From: Pseudonocardia alni
GTDB taxonomy: Bacteria; Actinomycetota; Actinomycetes; Mycobacteriales; Pseudonocardiaceae
NCBI RefSeq assembly: GCF_002813375.1
Contig: NZ_PHUJ01000003.1
Coordinates: forward strand, 1,984,001-2,048,000
Direction: 5' to 3'
DNA length: 64,000 bases
In this document: positions 15,715-24,406 of the stretch, one piece after another
How the letters are laid out: each line of letters opens with the position of its first letter
How positions within the stretch are numbered: position 1 is the stretch's first letter
Position numbers and translations under genes: made by a program
The notes under the pieces: model-generated
What the model was told of the DNA's origin: nothing
Database searches by the model: none
Seen by the model: the letters and a program-made list of their open reading frames with translations, nothing else

Positions 15715-16873
15715 CCCGGCGGGCGGCGTTGGCGACCAGCCCGAGCAGGAACAGGGTGCTGACCAGCGCCGTCCCGCCCGCGGACACCAGCGGGAGCTGC
15801 TGGCCGGTCACCGGCAGCAGGCCGACGACGTAGCCGACGTTCATCGCGGCCTGCACGACGACCCAGGTCACCGTCGCCGCCGTCACCAGCCGCAGGAACG
15901 GGTCCCGGGTGCGCGCGGCGACGCGCAGCCCCACCCAGGCGAGCAGCAGGTACAGCGCCAACACGGCGAGCCCGCCGACCAGCCCGAGCTCCTCGCCGAT
16001 GACGGCGAAGATGAAGTCGTTCGCGGCGTTGGGCAGGTAGTCCCACTTCGCCCGGCCCTGCCCGAGGCCGGTGCCGAGCACGCCGCCGTCGGCGAGGGAC
16101 AGCAGCGCCTGGCGGGACTGGTAGCCGGCGCCGAGCTCGTCGCCGGCGCCGAGGAAGGTACTGATCCGGTCGCGGCGGTAGTCCGCGGTGAGCCCCAGGA
16201 CGGCGACGCCGAGCAGCGCCCCGCCGGACAGGCCGCCGAGCAGCACCAGCGGCGCCCCGGCGAAGAACAGCAGCGAGAGCACGATGACTCCGAGCGCCAC
16301 CGTCGTGCTGAGCGCGGGTTGCAGCATGAGCAGTGCCCCGGCCAGCAGGGCGACCGGCACCAGGGGGAGGACGGCGTAGCGGCCGTGGCGCACGGCGCGC
16401 CCGCGCAATGCGAGCACGTGCGCGCCCCACAGCAGGAGCACGACCTTCGCCGCCTCGCCCGGCTGCACGGTGAACCCGGCGACCGAGATCCACCGGCGGG
16501 CACCGCCGCGGACCTCGCCGATGCCGGGGACCAGCACCAGCACCAGCGCGGTGAGACAGGCGAACAGCAGCCACGGCGTCCACCGTCGCAGCCGGGCCGG
16601 TGACACCCACATCCCGAGTGCGAACGCGCCGATCCCGAGCAGCAGGAAGATCAGGTGGCGGACGAAGACGGTGAGCACCATGCCGTCGGCGACGGTCCGC
16701 CCGCCCGCCGACGCCGACAGCACCATCACCACACCGACGGCCAGCAGGGCCCCCGTCGCGCCGAGCACGAGGTGCAGCGGCGGTACGGAACGCAGCCGGG
16801 CGAGCCGCGACGCCGGACGGCGTCGCGGCGTCCCGCCCGTTGCACGCGCGTCGCGCTGTCTCGGCACCGTCAC
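15707..16873 (-). CDS. FtsW/RodA/SpoVE (SEDS) family glycosyltransferase
   Basis: This 388-residue SEDS protein has about ten membrane segments. SEDS proteins polymerise lipid II into glycan strands together with a class B PBP. Conserved landmarks include GARRWISVAGFTVQPGEAAK in the second loop, QPALSTTVAL, LGAGYQSRQALLSLADGGV, GLGQGRAKWDYLPNAANDFI, FAVIGEELG and the final QLPLVSAGGTALVSTLF. The start is GTG 16873; a TTG at 16903 is possible. It stands alone, convergent with the anti-sigma gene (the ends overlap by 8 bases) and far from a division cluster. It is therefore a paralogue whose role in division or elongation cannot be told here. Confidence 0.92.
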   Translation of the reverse strand: MTVPRQRDARATGGTPRRRPASRLARLRSVPPLHLVLGATGALLAVGVVMVLSASAGGRTVADGMVLTVFVRHLIFLLLGIGAFALGMWVSPARLRRWTPWLLFACLTALVLVLVPGIGEVRGGARRWISVAGFTVQPGEAAKVVLLLWGAHVLALRGRAVRHGRYAVLPLVPVALLAGALLMLQPALSTTVALGVIVLSLLFFAGAPLVLLGGLSGGALLGVAVLGLTADYRRDRISTFLGAGDELGAGYQSRQALLSLADGGVLGTGLGQGRAKWDYLPNAANDFIFAVIGEELGLVGGLAVLALYLLLAWVGLRVAARTRDPFLRLVTAATVTWVVVQAAMNVGYVVGLLPVTGQQLPLVSAGGTALVSTLFLLGLVANAARRVR

Positions 16874-16940
16874 CCGATCAGTGTCGCGCCGGACCGGGCA
16901 CAACGGGCGGAACCGGACCGCACGGCGCGTCGGGCAACGG

Positions 16941-17546
16941 TCAGAGCATGCGGGCGTGCACGACGAAATTGTCGACGTAGCTGCGCTCGCCGCGGTCGAA
17001 GTCGCCCGCGCAGGTCACCAGGCGCAGCAGGTCCGGGGACGCCGCGCCGAACACCTCGAAGGTCGGGAACGCGTCCTTCGGAACCTGCTGGGTCCGCTCG
17101 ATCGCGTAGCGCAGGGTCGTGCCGTCGCTGCGACCGACCTCGACGACGTCACCCGGTCCGAGGTCGCGCAGGTCGAAGAAGACCGCGGGCCCGCTGCGCG
17201 AGTCGACGTGTCCCATCAGGACAGTCGGTCCGGGGTTGCCGCCGCGGTCGAACCAGCCGACACGGTCGAAGTCCTGCGGGACCTCGGCGGTGTTGTCCGC
17301 GGCGACGCCGAGACGCACCAGACCCGGCTCGTCGACCCCGATGGCCGGGATCCGCACCGAGGTCGGCACCGCGGCCTCCCCCGGCTCGGCGACGACCGGC
17401 TCCTGCGTGACCGGGCCTGCCGGGCGCTCGGGCGCGGCGGGTGCGGCCGGCGCGGCGCAGCCTGCGAGGAGGAGGAGCAACGCGACGACGCCCGGGAGCA
17501 GCAGGGCTCCCGGGCGCCGGTCACGCGCGGTCTCAGCTCTGCGCAC
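16941..17546 (-). CDS. Class F sortase, lipoprotein-type anchor
   Basis: This 201-residue sortase F cleaves a C-terminal sorting motif and transfers the protein to the cell wall. The catalytic residues are H113 (LMGHVDS), C179 (LVTCAGDFD) and R187 (FDRGERSYVDN). The N-terminus has a lipobox-like signal (LLLAGC, C30) rather than a simple membrane anchor. The gene overlaps the end of the upstream CHRD protein gene by 14 bases, so the two are co-transcribed. The substrate is very likely that CHRD protein. Confidence 0.88.
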   Translation of the reverse strand: MRRAETARDRRPGALLLPGVVALLLLLAGCAAPAAPAAPERPAGPVTQEPVVAEPGEAAVPTSVRIPAIGVDEPGLVRLGVAADNTAEVPQDFDRVGWFDRGGNPGPTVLMGHVDSRSGPAVFFDLRDLGPGDVVEVGRSDGTTLRYAIERTQQVPKDAFPTFEVFGAASPDLLRLVTCAGDFDRGERSYVDNFVVHARML

Positions 17547-18231
17547 GACCCCGGCGGACCATCACGATGCCCGCACCGGCGGCCGCGGCGACGCCGGCGG
17601 CGCCGATCGCGTAGAGAGCGGTGGAGTCGGACGCGCCACCGGCGCCGGTCTCGACGCCACCCATCGGGACCTCTTGCAGCTGCCCACGGACGGTGCCCGC
17701 GGCGAACTCGGCGGTGTGCGTGTCGCCGGTGAACCCGGCCGGGTTCGCCTCGATCTGCTTGAGCGAGAAGCCGGTGCCGGTGTCCTGGCCGTTGTCACCC
17801 TCGAGCCCGGTGGTGAAGGGGCCCTGCATGCAGCCGGACGAGGTGCGGACGTCGCCGTCACCCTGGGGGTTCGGGAACGAGATCCGCGGCGGGCCGGGCT
17901 GGCCGGCGGCCGCCTCGTGGATGTGCGTCGCGGTCGCGGCCGGGCTCTGGTACTCGCCGGTGACGCCGCGCAGCGTGATGTCGTAGCAGATGACCTCGTC
18001 GTCGGAGTTGATCCGGAAGTTGAACTCTCCGGTGGCACCCGGCTGGCCGGGGACCGACGCGCCGTCGTTGTTGATGATGGTGTCAGGGGTGGCCATCACG
18101 GTGTACATGCTGGTGAACGAGTCCGGCTCGGGCACGTCCGCCTGCTGGGCGAAGGCGACGCCCGCGGTCGCGGCGAAGCCGAGGGCGGTCGCGGCGGTGA
18201 CGGCGGCGAGACGGGGCAGGGTGCGACGCAT
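17533..18231 (-). CDS. Secreted CHRD-domain protein, probable sortase substrate
   Basis: The 232-residue protein has a Sec signal peptide (about 1-28, cleaved near AFAQQA). The CHRD domain runs about 50-190 (GEFNFRINSDDEVICYDI; ATHIHEAAAGQPGPP; GTVRGQL). The C-terminal sorting signal is a GGVETGAGG stretch (P-x-x-x-TG-like instead of LPxTG), a hydrophobic helix and the basic end RRGRAQS. CHRD domains are found in surface proteins; ligand unknown. The adjacent sortase F and the overlap support cell-wall anchoring. Two cysteines in the CHRD domain may form a disulphide. Confidence 0.85.
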   Translation of the reverse strand: MRRTLPRLAAVTAATALGFAATAGVAFAQQADVPEPDSFTSMYTVMATPDTIINNDGASVPGQPGATGEFNFRINSDDEVICYDITLRGVTGEYQSPAATATHIHEAAAGQPGPPRISFPNPQGDGDVRTSSGCMQGPFTTGLEGDNGQDTGTGFSLKQIEANPAGFTGDTHTAEFAAGTVRGQLQEVPMGGVETGAGGASDSTALYAIGAAGVAAAAGAGIVMVRRGRAQS

Positions 18232-18393
18232 CGGGGTGGGTCCTTTCCGAGAGGTTCACGAGGTTCGTCGTTCTTGCCCGTCTCTACGGACCTCGCAGTG
18301 GCCGCGTTCACGTGTCACCCGATCGTGCGGGCCCGACCACCTCGCGTGGAGCGCTGCGCGGTGGGGTGACGCCCCCGGCTAGACTCCGGCCGA

Positions 18394-18470
18394 CGGGGTG
18401 TGGCGCAGCTTGGTAGCGCACTCGCTTTGGGAGCGAGGGGCCGTGGGTTCAAATCCCGCCACCCCGACCA
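18394..18470 (+). tRNA. tRNA-Pro (anticodon TGG)
   Basis: A 77-nt cloverleaf starts CGGGGTGTGGCGCAG. The anticodon stem CTCGC/GCGAG encloses loop TTTGGGA with anticodon TGG. The T-arm is GGGTTCAAATCCC and the gene ends ACCCCGACCA with CCA encoded. No integrase or repeat of its 3' end is seen next to it. Confidence 0.96.
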
Positions 18471-18604
18471 GCGGAGACGTCACCGTGCGCGGCGGTCCGG
18501 AAGCGGTCGACAGCGGCATCCGACAGCGTCCGGCAACGGCCGGTGGTCCCGGCCGGCGCCCGCACCGAGCCGTGGTCCGGCCGTCCCCCGCAGCGGCGAC
18601 GTGC

Positions 18605-19588
18605 TCAGTGGGAGCCGCCGTGGCGGTGGTACCGACGGAACTCCGAGGGCGACAGGCCGTAGCGACGGCGGAATGCGGCTGCGAACCGGCTCGGACTCGA
18701 GAACCCCCAGTTCGCCGCGACATCGCTGACCGAGTGCGACGTCCGGCTCTCCAGGTCCGCCTTCGCCCGTTGCAGGCGGACGGTCGTGAGGTGCTCCATC
18801 GGGGAGCATCCGATCCACTCCTGGAAGCCCTCCTGCAGTCGTCGCACGGTGGTGCCCCCGAGGACCGCCATGTCCGCCACGGTCCAGGGCCGGGCCGGGT
18901 CGTCCCGAACCGCGTCCACGACCCGGGACACGGTGCGCGGCCGCGCGGGCGACCCGGTGCCCAGGTCGGGGCAGCTCGTCAGCAGGAACCCCGCGGCCAC
19001 CGCGCCGGCCAGCTGCTCGGAGACCACGGGAGAGCCGGCGAACAGCGACGGGCGACGAAGGTGGCTGGCGAGACTGTTCACCAGCCTCCGCCAGTCCTCA
19101 CCTCCACCCCGGTCGAGATCGAGCTGGTCGGGCAGGACACCGGCGACCCGGACGGGGTCGCTGCCCAGCACACGTTCCGCCTCGAGGTCGAGCCAGGTGC
19201 GGTCGAACTTGACCCCCAGCACGGTGCACGTCGCGTCCCAGTGCGTGATCCGGCACGCGCTGTCGGCCCGGAAGACCGCCGCCTGGCCGGAGACGGAGGT
19301 CAAGGATCCGCGACGGGTCTGGCTGACGAAGTGACCGGTCAACGGGATGTTGACCTCGTACGCCCCGGGATAGTCGCAGTCGATGGCGATGTCGGCGCCC
19401 CAGCCGACGTAGCCGAGGAGAACCGGGCCGAGATCGAGTGTCTGCAGGGTGAGGCGAGGCCTGCTCCCAGGACCGATGGGCGTCAGCTCGTGCGGGAAGT
19501 ACACGTCAGCGACGCTCTGCGACACCTGGTCCCAGTCCCGAGGTGGCGCACCCCTGTGTGCGGCCATGCCCTCGATCGTATCCGACAC
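18605..19588 (-). CDS. AraC-family regulator divergent from P450 genes
   Basis: The 327-residue regulator has an AraC-binding-2 sensor domain (about 20-210, [16 protein letters not shown]). The C-terminal double HTH has [38 protein letters not shown] and [20 protein letters not shown]. The start is GTG 19588; ATG 19567 is an alternative that gives 320 residues. It is divergent from the P450 and reductase genes, with about 120 bases between starts, so it probably activates them in response to the substrate. The arrangement recalls AraC-controlled P450 loci such as ethRABCD, but the reductase here is of a different type. Confidence 0.88.
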   Translation of the reverse strand: MSDTIEGMAAHRGAPPRDWDQVSQSVADVYFPHELTPIGPGSRPRLTLQTLDLGPVLLGYVGWGADIAIDCDYPGAYEVNIPLTGHFVSQTRRGSLTSVSGQAAVFRADSACRITHWDATCTVLGVKFDRTWLDLEAERVLGSDPVRVAGVLPDQLDLDRGGGEDWRRLVNSLASHLRRPSLFAGSPVVSEQLAGAVAAGFLLTSCPDLGTGSPARPRTVSRVVDAVRDDPARPWTVADMAVLGGTTVRRLQEGFQEWIGCSPMEHLTTVRLQRAKADLESRTSHSVSDVAANWGFSSPSRFAAAFRRRYGLSPSEFRRYHRHGGSH

Positions 19589-19709
19589 CGATCACGCTCG
19601 AACTCCTCGCGCGATCGGTACCGAAACCGCGCGATCGGTGTCGTCAGCCCCCGACGACCCCGCCTACCTTCTCGCCGTCCCGAACCGACGCAGTGAAGGA
19701 GCCACCCCC

Positions 19710-20938
19710 ATGACGGCGGTGAACGACGCCCGCACCCCGGACCTCTCGTGGCTGGACGACGTGACGATGTCCGACCTCGAGCGGAACCCGTACGCGACCT
19801 ACGAGCGTCTGCGTGCCGAGGCACCACTCGCCTACGTCCCGGTACTGGGCTCCTACGTGGCGTCCACCGAGGAGGTCTGCCGCGAGGTGGCCACGAGCGC
19901 CGCCTTCGAGGCCGTCATCACCCCGGCGGGCGGGCGCACCTTCGGCCACCCGGCGATCATCGGGGTCAACGGGGACGTCCACGCCGACCTGCGCGGGATG
20001 GTCGAGCCCGCGTTGCAACCGGTCGAGGTCGACCGCTACGTCGAGGACCTCGTCCGTCCCATCGCCCGCCGCTACCTGGAGAGCTTCGAGAACGACGGCC
20101 GCGCCGAGCTGGTCGCGCAGTACTGCGAACCGGTCAGTGTGCGGTCCCTCGGTGACCTCCTCGGGCTCCACGACGTGGAGTCCGACGTCCTGCGCGACTG
20201 GTTCGCGAAGCTCAACCGCTCGTTCACCAACGCGGCCATGACCGAGAGCGGCGAGTTCGCCAACCCCGAGGGCTTCGTCGAGGGTGACCGGGCAAAGGGA
20301 CTCAGGCCGTGGTCGACCCGCTGATCGACCACTGGATCACCCACCCCGACGACAGCGCGATCTCCCACTGGCTGCACGACGGCATGCCCCCCGGGCGCAC
20401 CCGCGACCGCGAGTACATCTATCCGACCGTCTACGTGTACCTGCTCGGCGCGATGCAGGAGCCCGGACACGGGATCGCGTCCACCCTCGTCGGGCTGTTC
20501 GGCGAGCCCGAGCAGATGGAGCGGGTCGTCGACGACCCCGCGTTGATCCCGCGAGCGGTCTCGGAGGGGATGCGCTGGACGTCGCCGATCTGGTCGGCCA
20601 CCGCACGCATCTCGACCCGGCCCGTGACGGTCGCGGGCGTGGACCTCCCGGCCGGCACCCCGGTCATCCTCTCCTACGGTTCCGCCAACCACGACGACGA
20701 CCGGTACGCGGCGCCGACCCGGTTCGACATCGACCGGCCCCCGCTCCCGCACCTGGCCTTCGGGGCGGGCAACCACGCCTGCGCCGGGATCTACTACGCC
20801 AACCACGTCATGCGCATCGCGCTCGAGGAGCTGCTCGAGGCCATCCCGAACCTGGAACGCGACACGTCCTCCGACGTCGAGTTCTGGGGATGGGGATTCC
20901 GTGGTCCGACCACCCTGCACACCGTGTGGGAGGTGTGA
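19710..20938 (+). pseudogene. Cytochrome P450, frameshifted near 20,291-20,300
   Basis: Two consecutive frames together encode a full-length P450 of about 410 residues. Frame one (19710 to 20299) covers the N-terminal half ([19 protein letters not shown] to [15 protein letters not shown]). The second frame continues [10 protein letters not shown] through the I-helix ([15 protein letters not shown]), ExxR (SEGMR) and heme loop ([12 protein letters not shown]). One base appears to be missing around AAAGGGAC; restoring it gives a continuous 409-residue protein. The I-helix has E-P where most P450s have an acid-threonine pair. ATG 19710 has AAGGAG upstream. Without a correction or a frameshift in translation the enzyme would be inactive. 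The reductase gene follows by 4 bases. Confidence 0.88.
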
Positions 20939-20942
20939 GGGC

Positions 20943-21974
20943 ATGGCGTTCACCGCGACCGTCTCCGGCCGGAGGGTGGCGTGCGGGCCGGACCAGTCGG
21001 TCCTCGACGCGTTCCTCCGCGCCGGGGCGTGGATGCCGAACTCGTGCAACCAGGGCACCTGCGGCACCTGCAAGGTGCGCGTGCTGAGCGGCGAGGTCGA
21101 CCACCGGGACTCGCCGCTCGGCACGTTGACCGAGGACGAGCGGGCCGCCGGTCTGGCGCTCGCCTGCCAGGCCCGGCTCCGCTCCGACGCGGAGGTCGCA
21201 CCGTCGGGGCCGGGCGGCGGGAGCGCGGGGCGTCGGACCCACCCCCTGCGTGATCTGGACGCCGTCGTCGTCGACATCGAGGACATGGCGCGGGACACCC
21301 GCCGGGTGCGGCTGGATCTGACCGAACCGCTCGCCTTCCACGCGGGACAGTACGTGGAGCTCACGGTCCCGGGCTCGGGTGCTCGTCGGCAGTACTCGCT
21401 GGCGAACGTCGCCGACGACGACCAGGTCCTCGAGCTGCACGTACGCCTCGTCCCCGGGGGGACGGCCACCGAACGCTGGATCTTCGACGGGCTCGCCGTC
21501 GGCGACCGGGTCCGGGCCGCGGGGCCCCTGGGCGACTTCTTCCTCGACCCGGAGGACGACGACGGCGGCGAGCCGATGGTGCTGATCGGGGGCGGCACGG
21601 GGCTGGCCCCCCTGCTGGGCGTCGTCAGGACCGCACTGGCCCGTCGACCGGGCCGTGAGATCCTGCTCTACCACGGGGTCCGCGGTGCGGCCGATCTCTA
21701 CGACCTGGACCTCCTGACCCGTCTGTCCGAGACTCACCCGAACGTCAACGTCGTTCCCGTGCTCTCCCACGAGAGCCCGCCCGACGGCACGTTCTACCGC
21801 ACCGGACTCCCGACCGACCTGTTCCTGGACGACGTCGGATCGGCCCGGGGCTGGTCGGGCTGGCTCTGCGGGCCACCGGGGATGGTCGAGGCCGGGGTCA
21901 GGGCGTTCAAGCGTCGCCGCATGGCCCCCCGCCTGATCCACCGGGAGACGTTCACTCCCGCCCACGCCGCCTGA
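20943..21974 (+). CDS. 2Fe-2S / FAD / NAD(P)H oxygenase reductase
   Basis: The 343-residue electron-transfer protein of the benzoate-dioxygenase-reductase type has three domains. An N-terminal plant-type ferredoxin domain has cysteines C35, C40, C43 and C75 (NSCNQGTCGTCKV, LACQ). A FAD domain follows (HAGQYVELTVPG, RQYSLANV), then an NAD(P)H domain (LIGGGTGLAPLLG, CGPPGMVEAG). It passes electrons from NAD(P)H via FAD and the iron-sulphur centre to an oxygenase. It starts 4 bases after the P450 stop, so it is the probable redox partner of that P450. No separate ferredoxin is encoded nearby. Confidence 0.92.
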   Translation: MAFTATVSGRRVACGPDQSVLDAFLRAGAWMPNSCNQGTCGTCKVRVLSGEVDHRDSPLGTLTEDERAAGLALACQARLRSDAEVAPSGPGGGSAGRRTHPLRDLDAVVVDIEDMARDTRRVRLDLTEPLAFHAGQYVELTVPGSGARRQYSLANVADDDQVLELHVRLVPGGTATERWIFDGLAVGDRVRAAGPLGDFFLDPEDDDGGEPMVLIGGGTGLAPLLGVVRTALARRPGREILLYHGVRGAADLYDLDLLTRLSETHPNVNVVPVLSHESPPDGTFYRTGLPTDLFLDDVGSARGWSGWLCGPPGMVEAGVRAFKRRRMAPRLIHRETFTPAHAA

Positions 21975-21985
21975 GGGCCACCCCG

Positions 21986-22354
21986 TCAGGACAGCACGCG
22001 CAGCTGGAACGGGTAGTCGTAGGGCCGGTCGTTCGACGCCCGCACCGCGCCCTTGATATGGCACCACGCGGAGACCACGAACAGCACGAGCATCAGCGGC
22101 AGCGCCACCACGATCCCGACCACGGTGAAGATCAGGATCCAGCAGAGGATGAACAGCACCCAGAACGACAGGTTGAAGTTGAACGCCCCGGCGGCGGCCC
22201 GCCGCGCGAACGGGTCGTCCTTCTTCACCAGCCAGACCAGCAGCGGGCCGACCAGGCTCAGCAGCCCGGCGCTGAGGATCGCGGCGATCGGCGCCGAGAG
22301 GTGCGCGAGGATCGCCGCGATCCGGCTGGAGTCGGAGGTGTACGGCTGCGACAT
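21986..22354 (-). CDS. DUF4870-family membrane protein
   Basis: The 122-residue protein has three hydrophobic segments: SAPIAAILSAGLLSLVGPLL, SFWVLFILCWILIFTVVGIV and LMLVLFVVSAWCHIKGA. It has the DUF4870 signature (AHLS...GPLLVWLVKKDDPFAR; AFNFNLSFW). Function is unknown; such proteins are small inner-membrane proteins widespread in bacteria. Start ATG 22354 follows GAAAGGACC. It is convergent with the reductase gene, with only 11 bases between stops. Confidence 0.85.
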   Translation of the reverse strand: MSQPYTSDSSRIAAILAHLSAPIAAILSAGLLSLVGPLLVWLVKKDDPFARRAAAGAFNFNLSFWVLFILCWILIFTVVGIVVALPLMLVLFVVSAWCHIKGAVRASNDRPYDYPFQLRVLS

Positions 22355-22412
22355 CGAGGTCCTTTCGGGTCCGGTCGGCTCAGCGCCTCTGGGCCGACCA
22401 CCCTGCCAGGCA

Positions 22413-23105
22413 TCAGGCCGGCAGGCGGGAGCCGAGCGGCACGCCGGGCCCCGACCACCCGGACGGGTGCGCGGGCGCCCCGGTCACGAGCACCGCGAGC
22501 CGTCCGAGCATCCGCCACGTCATGACCGCGCTGACCACGCCGGTCAGCCGGGCCGCCGCCCGCTCCACGAGACCCCCGGTCTCGTAGCGTTCACGCAGGT
22601 GCAGCCGGGTGCCCGGCGTGCCGTCGGGCAGCGCGACCGGCGCGAGGTGGAACAGCCAGGTCATCGCGGTGTCTGTGCGGCCGGGTGCGTCACCGCCCCG
22701 GGAGGTCACCACCAGGTGGGCGCCGGGCTCGACGGCGGCCACCCGCAGCGCGACGTCGGGGTGCAGCCGGAACCGGTCCCCCGGCTCGACGTGCTGCCAC
22801 TCCGGGTGCACGCGGTCGGCGCCGGTGATCCGGCACCCGGCGAGGTTCTCCAGGGCCTGGAACGAGTAGAACCCGGCCCGGTCCTGGCCGAGCTGCGCGA
22901 TCCACGGCCACACCTCGGCGGGCGGCGCGGCGAGGGTACGGGCGCGGTCGTACTGCAGATCGGCACGGGGCAGCAGGGTGTCGCCGGGCCGCGGCACGCG
23001 CGCCTCGGCCGGGGACGCCCCGGTCCGGCGGGCCATCCGTGCGGCGAGCACCGTCATCATCGCCGCGACCGCCAGCACCACCGGGACCGTCCGTCGGGTC
23101 GTCAT
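22413..23105 (-). CDS. SRPBCC-fold protein with N-terminal membrane anchor
   Basis: The 230-residue protein has an N-terminal hydrophobic segment (TVPVVLAVAAMMTVLAARMA). A START/Bet v1-like domain starts at RARTLAAPPAEVWPWIAQLG and ends near the second hydrophobic stretch. SRPBCC proteins bind hydrophobic ligands in a deep cavity. Motifs GFYSFQALEN and VTSRGG are typical of the actinobacterial subgroup. ATG 23105 has GAGGAGG about 9 bases upstream; the longer frame to 23321 lacks such a site. It is divergent from the binding-protein gene at 23254. Confidence 0.78.
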   Translation of the reverse strand: MTTRRTVPVVLAVAAMMTVLAARMARRTGASPAEARVPRPGDTLLPRADLQYDRARTLAAPPAEVWPWIAQLGQDRAGFYSFQALENLAGCRITGADRVHPEWQHVEPGDRFRLHPDVALRVAAVEPGAHLVVTSRGGDAPGRTDTAMTWLFHLAPVALPDGTPGTRLHLRERYETGGLVERAAARLTGVVSAVMTWRMLGRLAVLVTGAPAHPSGWSGPGVPLGSRLPA

Positions 23106-23253
23106 CGTCGGCCACCTCCTCGCCGTCGATCCTCGTGGGGCGGCGCCGGTCCGCTCAGGGCCGAAGGACCGTGGGCCCGCGCGGTGTGACGGCGGGAACA
23201 CCCCGCCCCGCGCCGGCGTTCCGGTCGTCGAAGCGTCCGTGGGGGTGCGTCCG

Positions 23254-24318
23254 ATGCCGTCGACTGCGAGACCGTCGTTCACCGTCGGCCTCGTCGTGCC
23301 CTCGGCCGGCTCCGACGGCATCTACGGGCCGTCGTGCATCCTGTGCGCCCGGTTGGCCGTCGAGGAACTGAACGCGGTGGGCGGGGTCCTCGACCGCCCC
23401 GTCCACCTGCGGATCCTCGACGGGTCCGGGGCGCCGGAGCAGGTGGCGACGGCGGTCGCGCAGGCGGCGCGGACCGGGGCGATCGACGCCGTCGTCGGCT
23501 GGCACATCTCCCCGGTGCGGGTGCGGCTCGCGTCGGCGCTGCGCGGACTGGTGCCGTACGTGTTCACCGCGCTCTACGAGGGCGGTGAGACCACGCCGGG
23601 TGTCGTCCCGATCGGTGAGACACCGGACATCCAGCTCACCCCGGCGCTGCGGTGGATGGCCCAGGAGATCGGCGTCCGGCGCTGGGCGGTGATCGGCAAC
23701 GACTACCGCTGGCCGCACCGGTCGATCGCGCGGACCCGGGCCGCGCTCGACGGGTCCGGCGGGCCGACGCTCGACCACACCCGTTTCGTGCCGCTCGGCA
23801 CCTCGGACCACCGGGCGGTGCTGGACGACCTGGCCGACCTCGACGTCGACGGGGTCCTGACGCTGCTCGTCGGCTCCGACGCCGTCGCGTTCCACCGCGA
23901 GTTCGCCCGGCGCGGGCTGGAGAGCCGGTACGCCCGGTTCTCCCCGTTGATGGACGAGAGCATGCTGGCCTGCGCCGGGGCCGGGGCGTCGCAGGACGTG
24001 TTCACCGCCGCCGGCTACTTCGAGGCCCTCCCGACCGCGGAGAGCCTGGCCTTCGGCGCCCGCTACGCCCGCCGGTTCGGCCCCGGCGCACCGCTGCCGT
24101 GCGCGCCCGGCGAGTCCTGCTACGAGGGCGTCGGGGTCCTCGCCGCTCTGGTGAACCGGGTCGGCACCACCGACGCGGTCCGGTTGTCCGAGGCCGCCGG
24201 ACGGTGCCACTACGTCGGACCGCGCGGACCCGTGACCGTACGCGACGGCCGCGCCGAGCAGCGCATCTACATGGCCGTCGCCGACGGGTCGGGTTTCGAC
24301 ATCCTCGCATCGCTCTGA
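23254..24318 (+). CDS. Type 1 periplasmic-binding-fold protein without signal peptide (AmiC/UrtA-like)
   Basis: The 354-residue protein has the Leu/Ile/Val/amide-binding fold: FTVGLVVPSAGSDGIYGPS, AVEELNAVGGVLDRPVHLRI, AVVGWHISPVRVRL, WAVIGNDYRWPHRS, TAAGYFEALPTAE. It is closest in pattern to AmiC and UrtA/FmdD substrate-binding proteins. Transport members start with a lipoprotein signal; here the N-terminus (MPSTARPS) has none, so a cytoplasmic ligand sensor like AmiC is plausible. No AmiR, permease or amidase gene is adjacent. GTG 23239 is an alternative start and adds no signal peptide. Ligand unknown; small amides, urea or aliphatic acids are candidates. Confidence 0.75.
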   Translation: MPSTARPSFTVGLVVPSAGSDGIYGPSCILCARLAVEELNAVGGVLDRPVHLRILDGSGAPEQVATAVAQAARTGAIDAVVGWHISPVRVRLASALRGLVPYVFTALYEGGETTPGVVPIGETPDIQLTPALRWMAQEIGVRRWAVIGNDYRWPHRSIARTRAALDGSGGPTLDHTRFVPLGTSDHRAVLDDLADLDVDGVLTLLVGSDAVAFHREFARRGLESRYARFSPLMDESMLACAGAGASQDVFTAAGYFEALPTAESLAFGARYARRFGPGAPLPCAPGESCYEGVGVLAALVNRVGTTDAVRLSEAAGRCHYVGPRGPVTVRDGRAEQRIYMAVADGSGFDILASL

Positions 24319-24351
24319 GACCGGCGGCCGGGCCGCGCCGGACACGGGCAA

Positions 24352-24375
24352 CTAACAGTCAGCAATGACTGTTAG
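24352..24375. promoter_or_regulatory. Perfect palindrome, probable repressor operator of the acyl-CoA dehydrogenase gene
   Basis: Two 10-base arms (CTAACAGTCA and its exact complement TGACTGTTAG) are separated by GCAA. The AT-rich sequence stands out from the surroundings, ends 31 bases before GTG 24407 and overlaps the likely promoter. Size and symmetry fit a TetR-family operator of fatty-acid or CoA-ester regulons. No regulator gene is adjacent. Confidence 0.75.
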
Positions 24376-24406
24376 TGTGGGTCGGTCGACCGAGGAAGGA
24401 CCCGCC

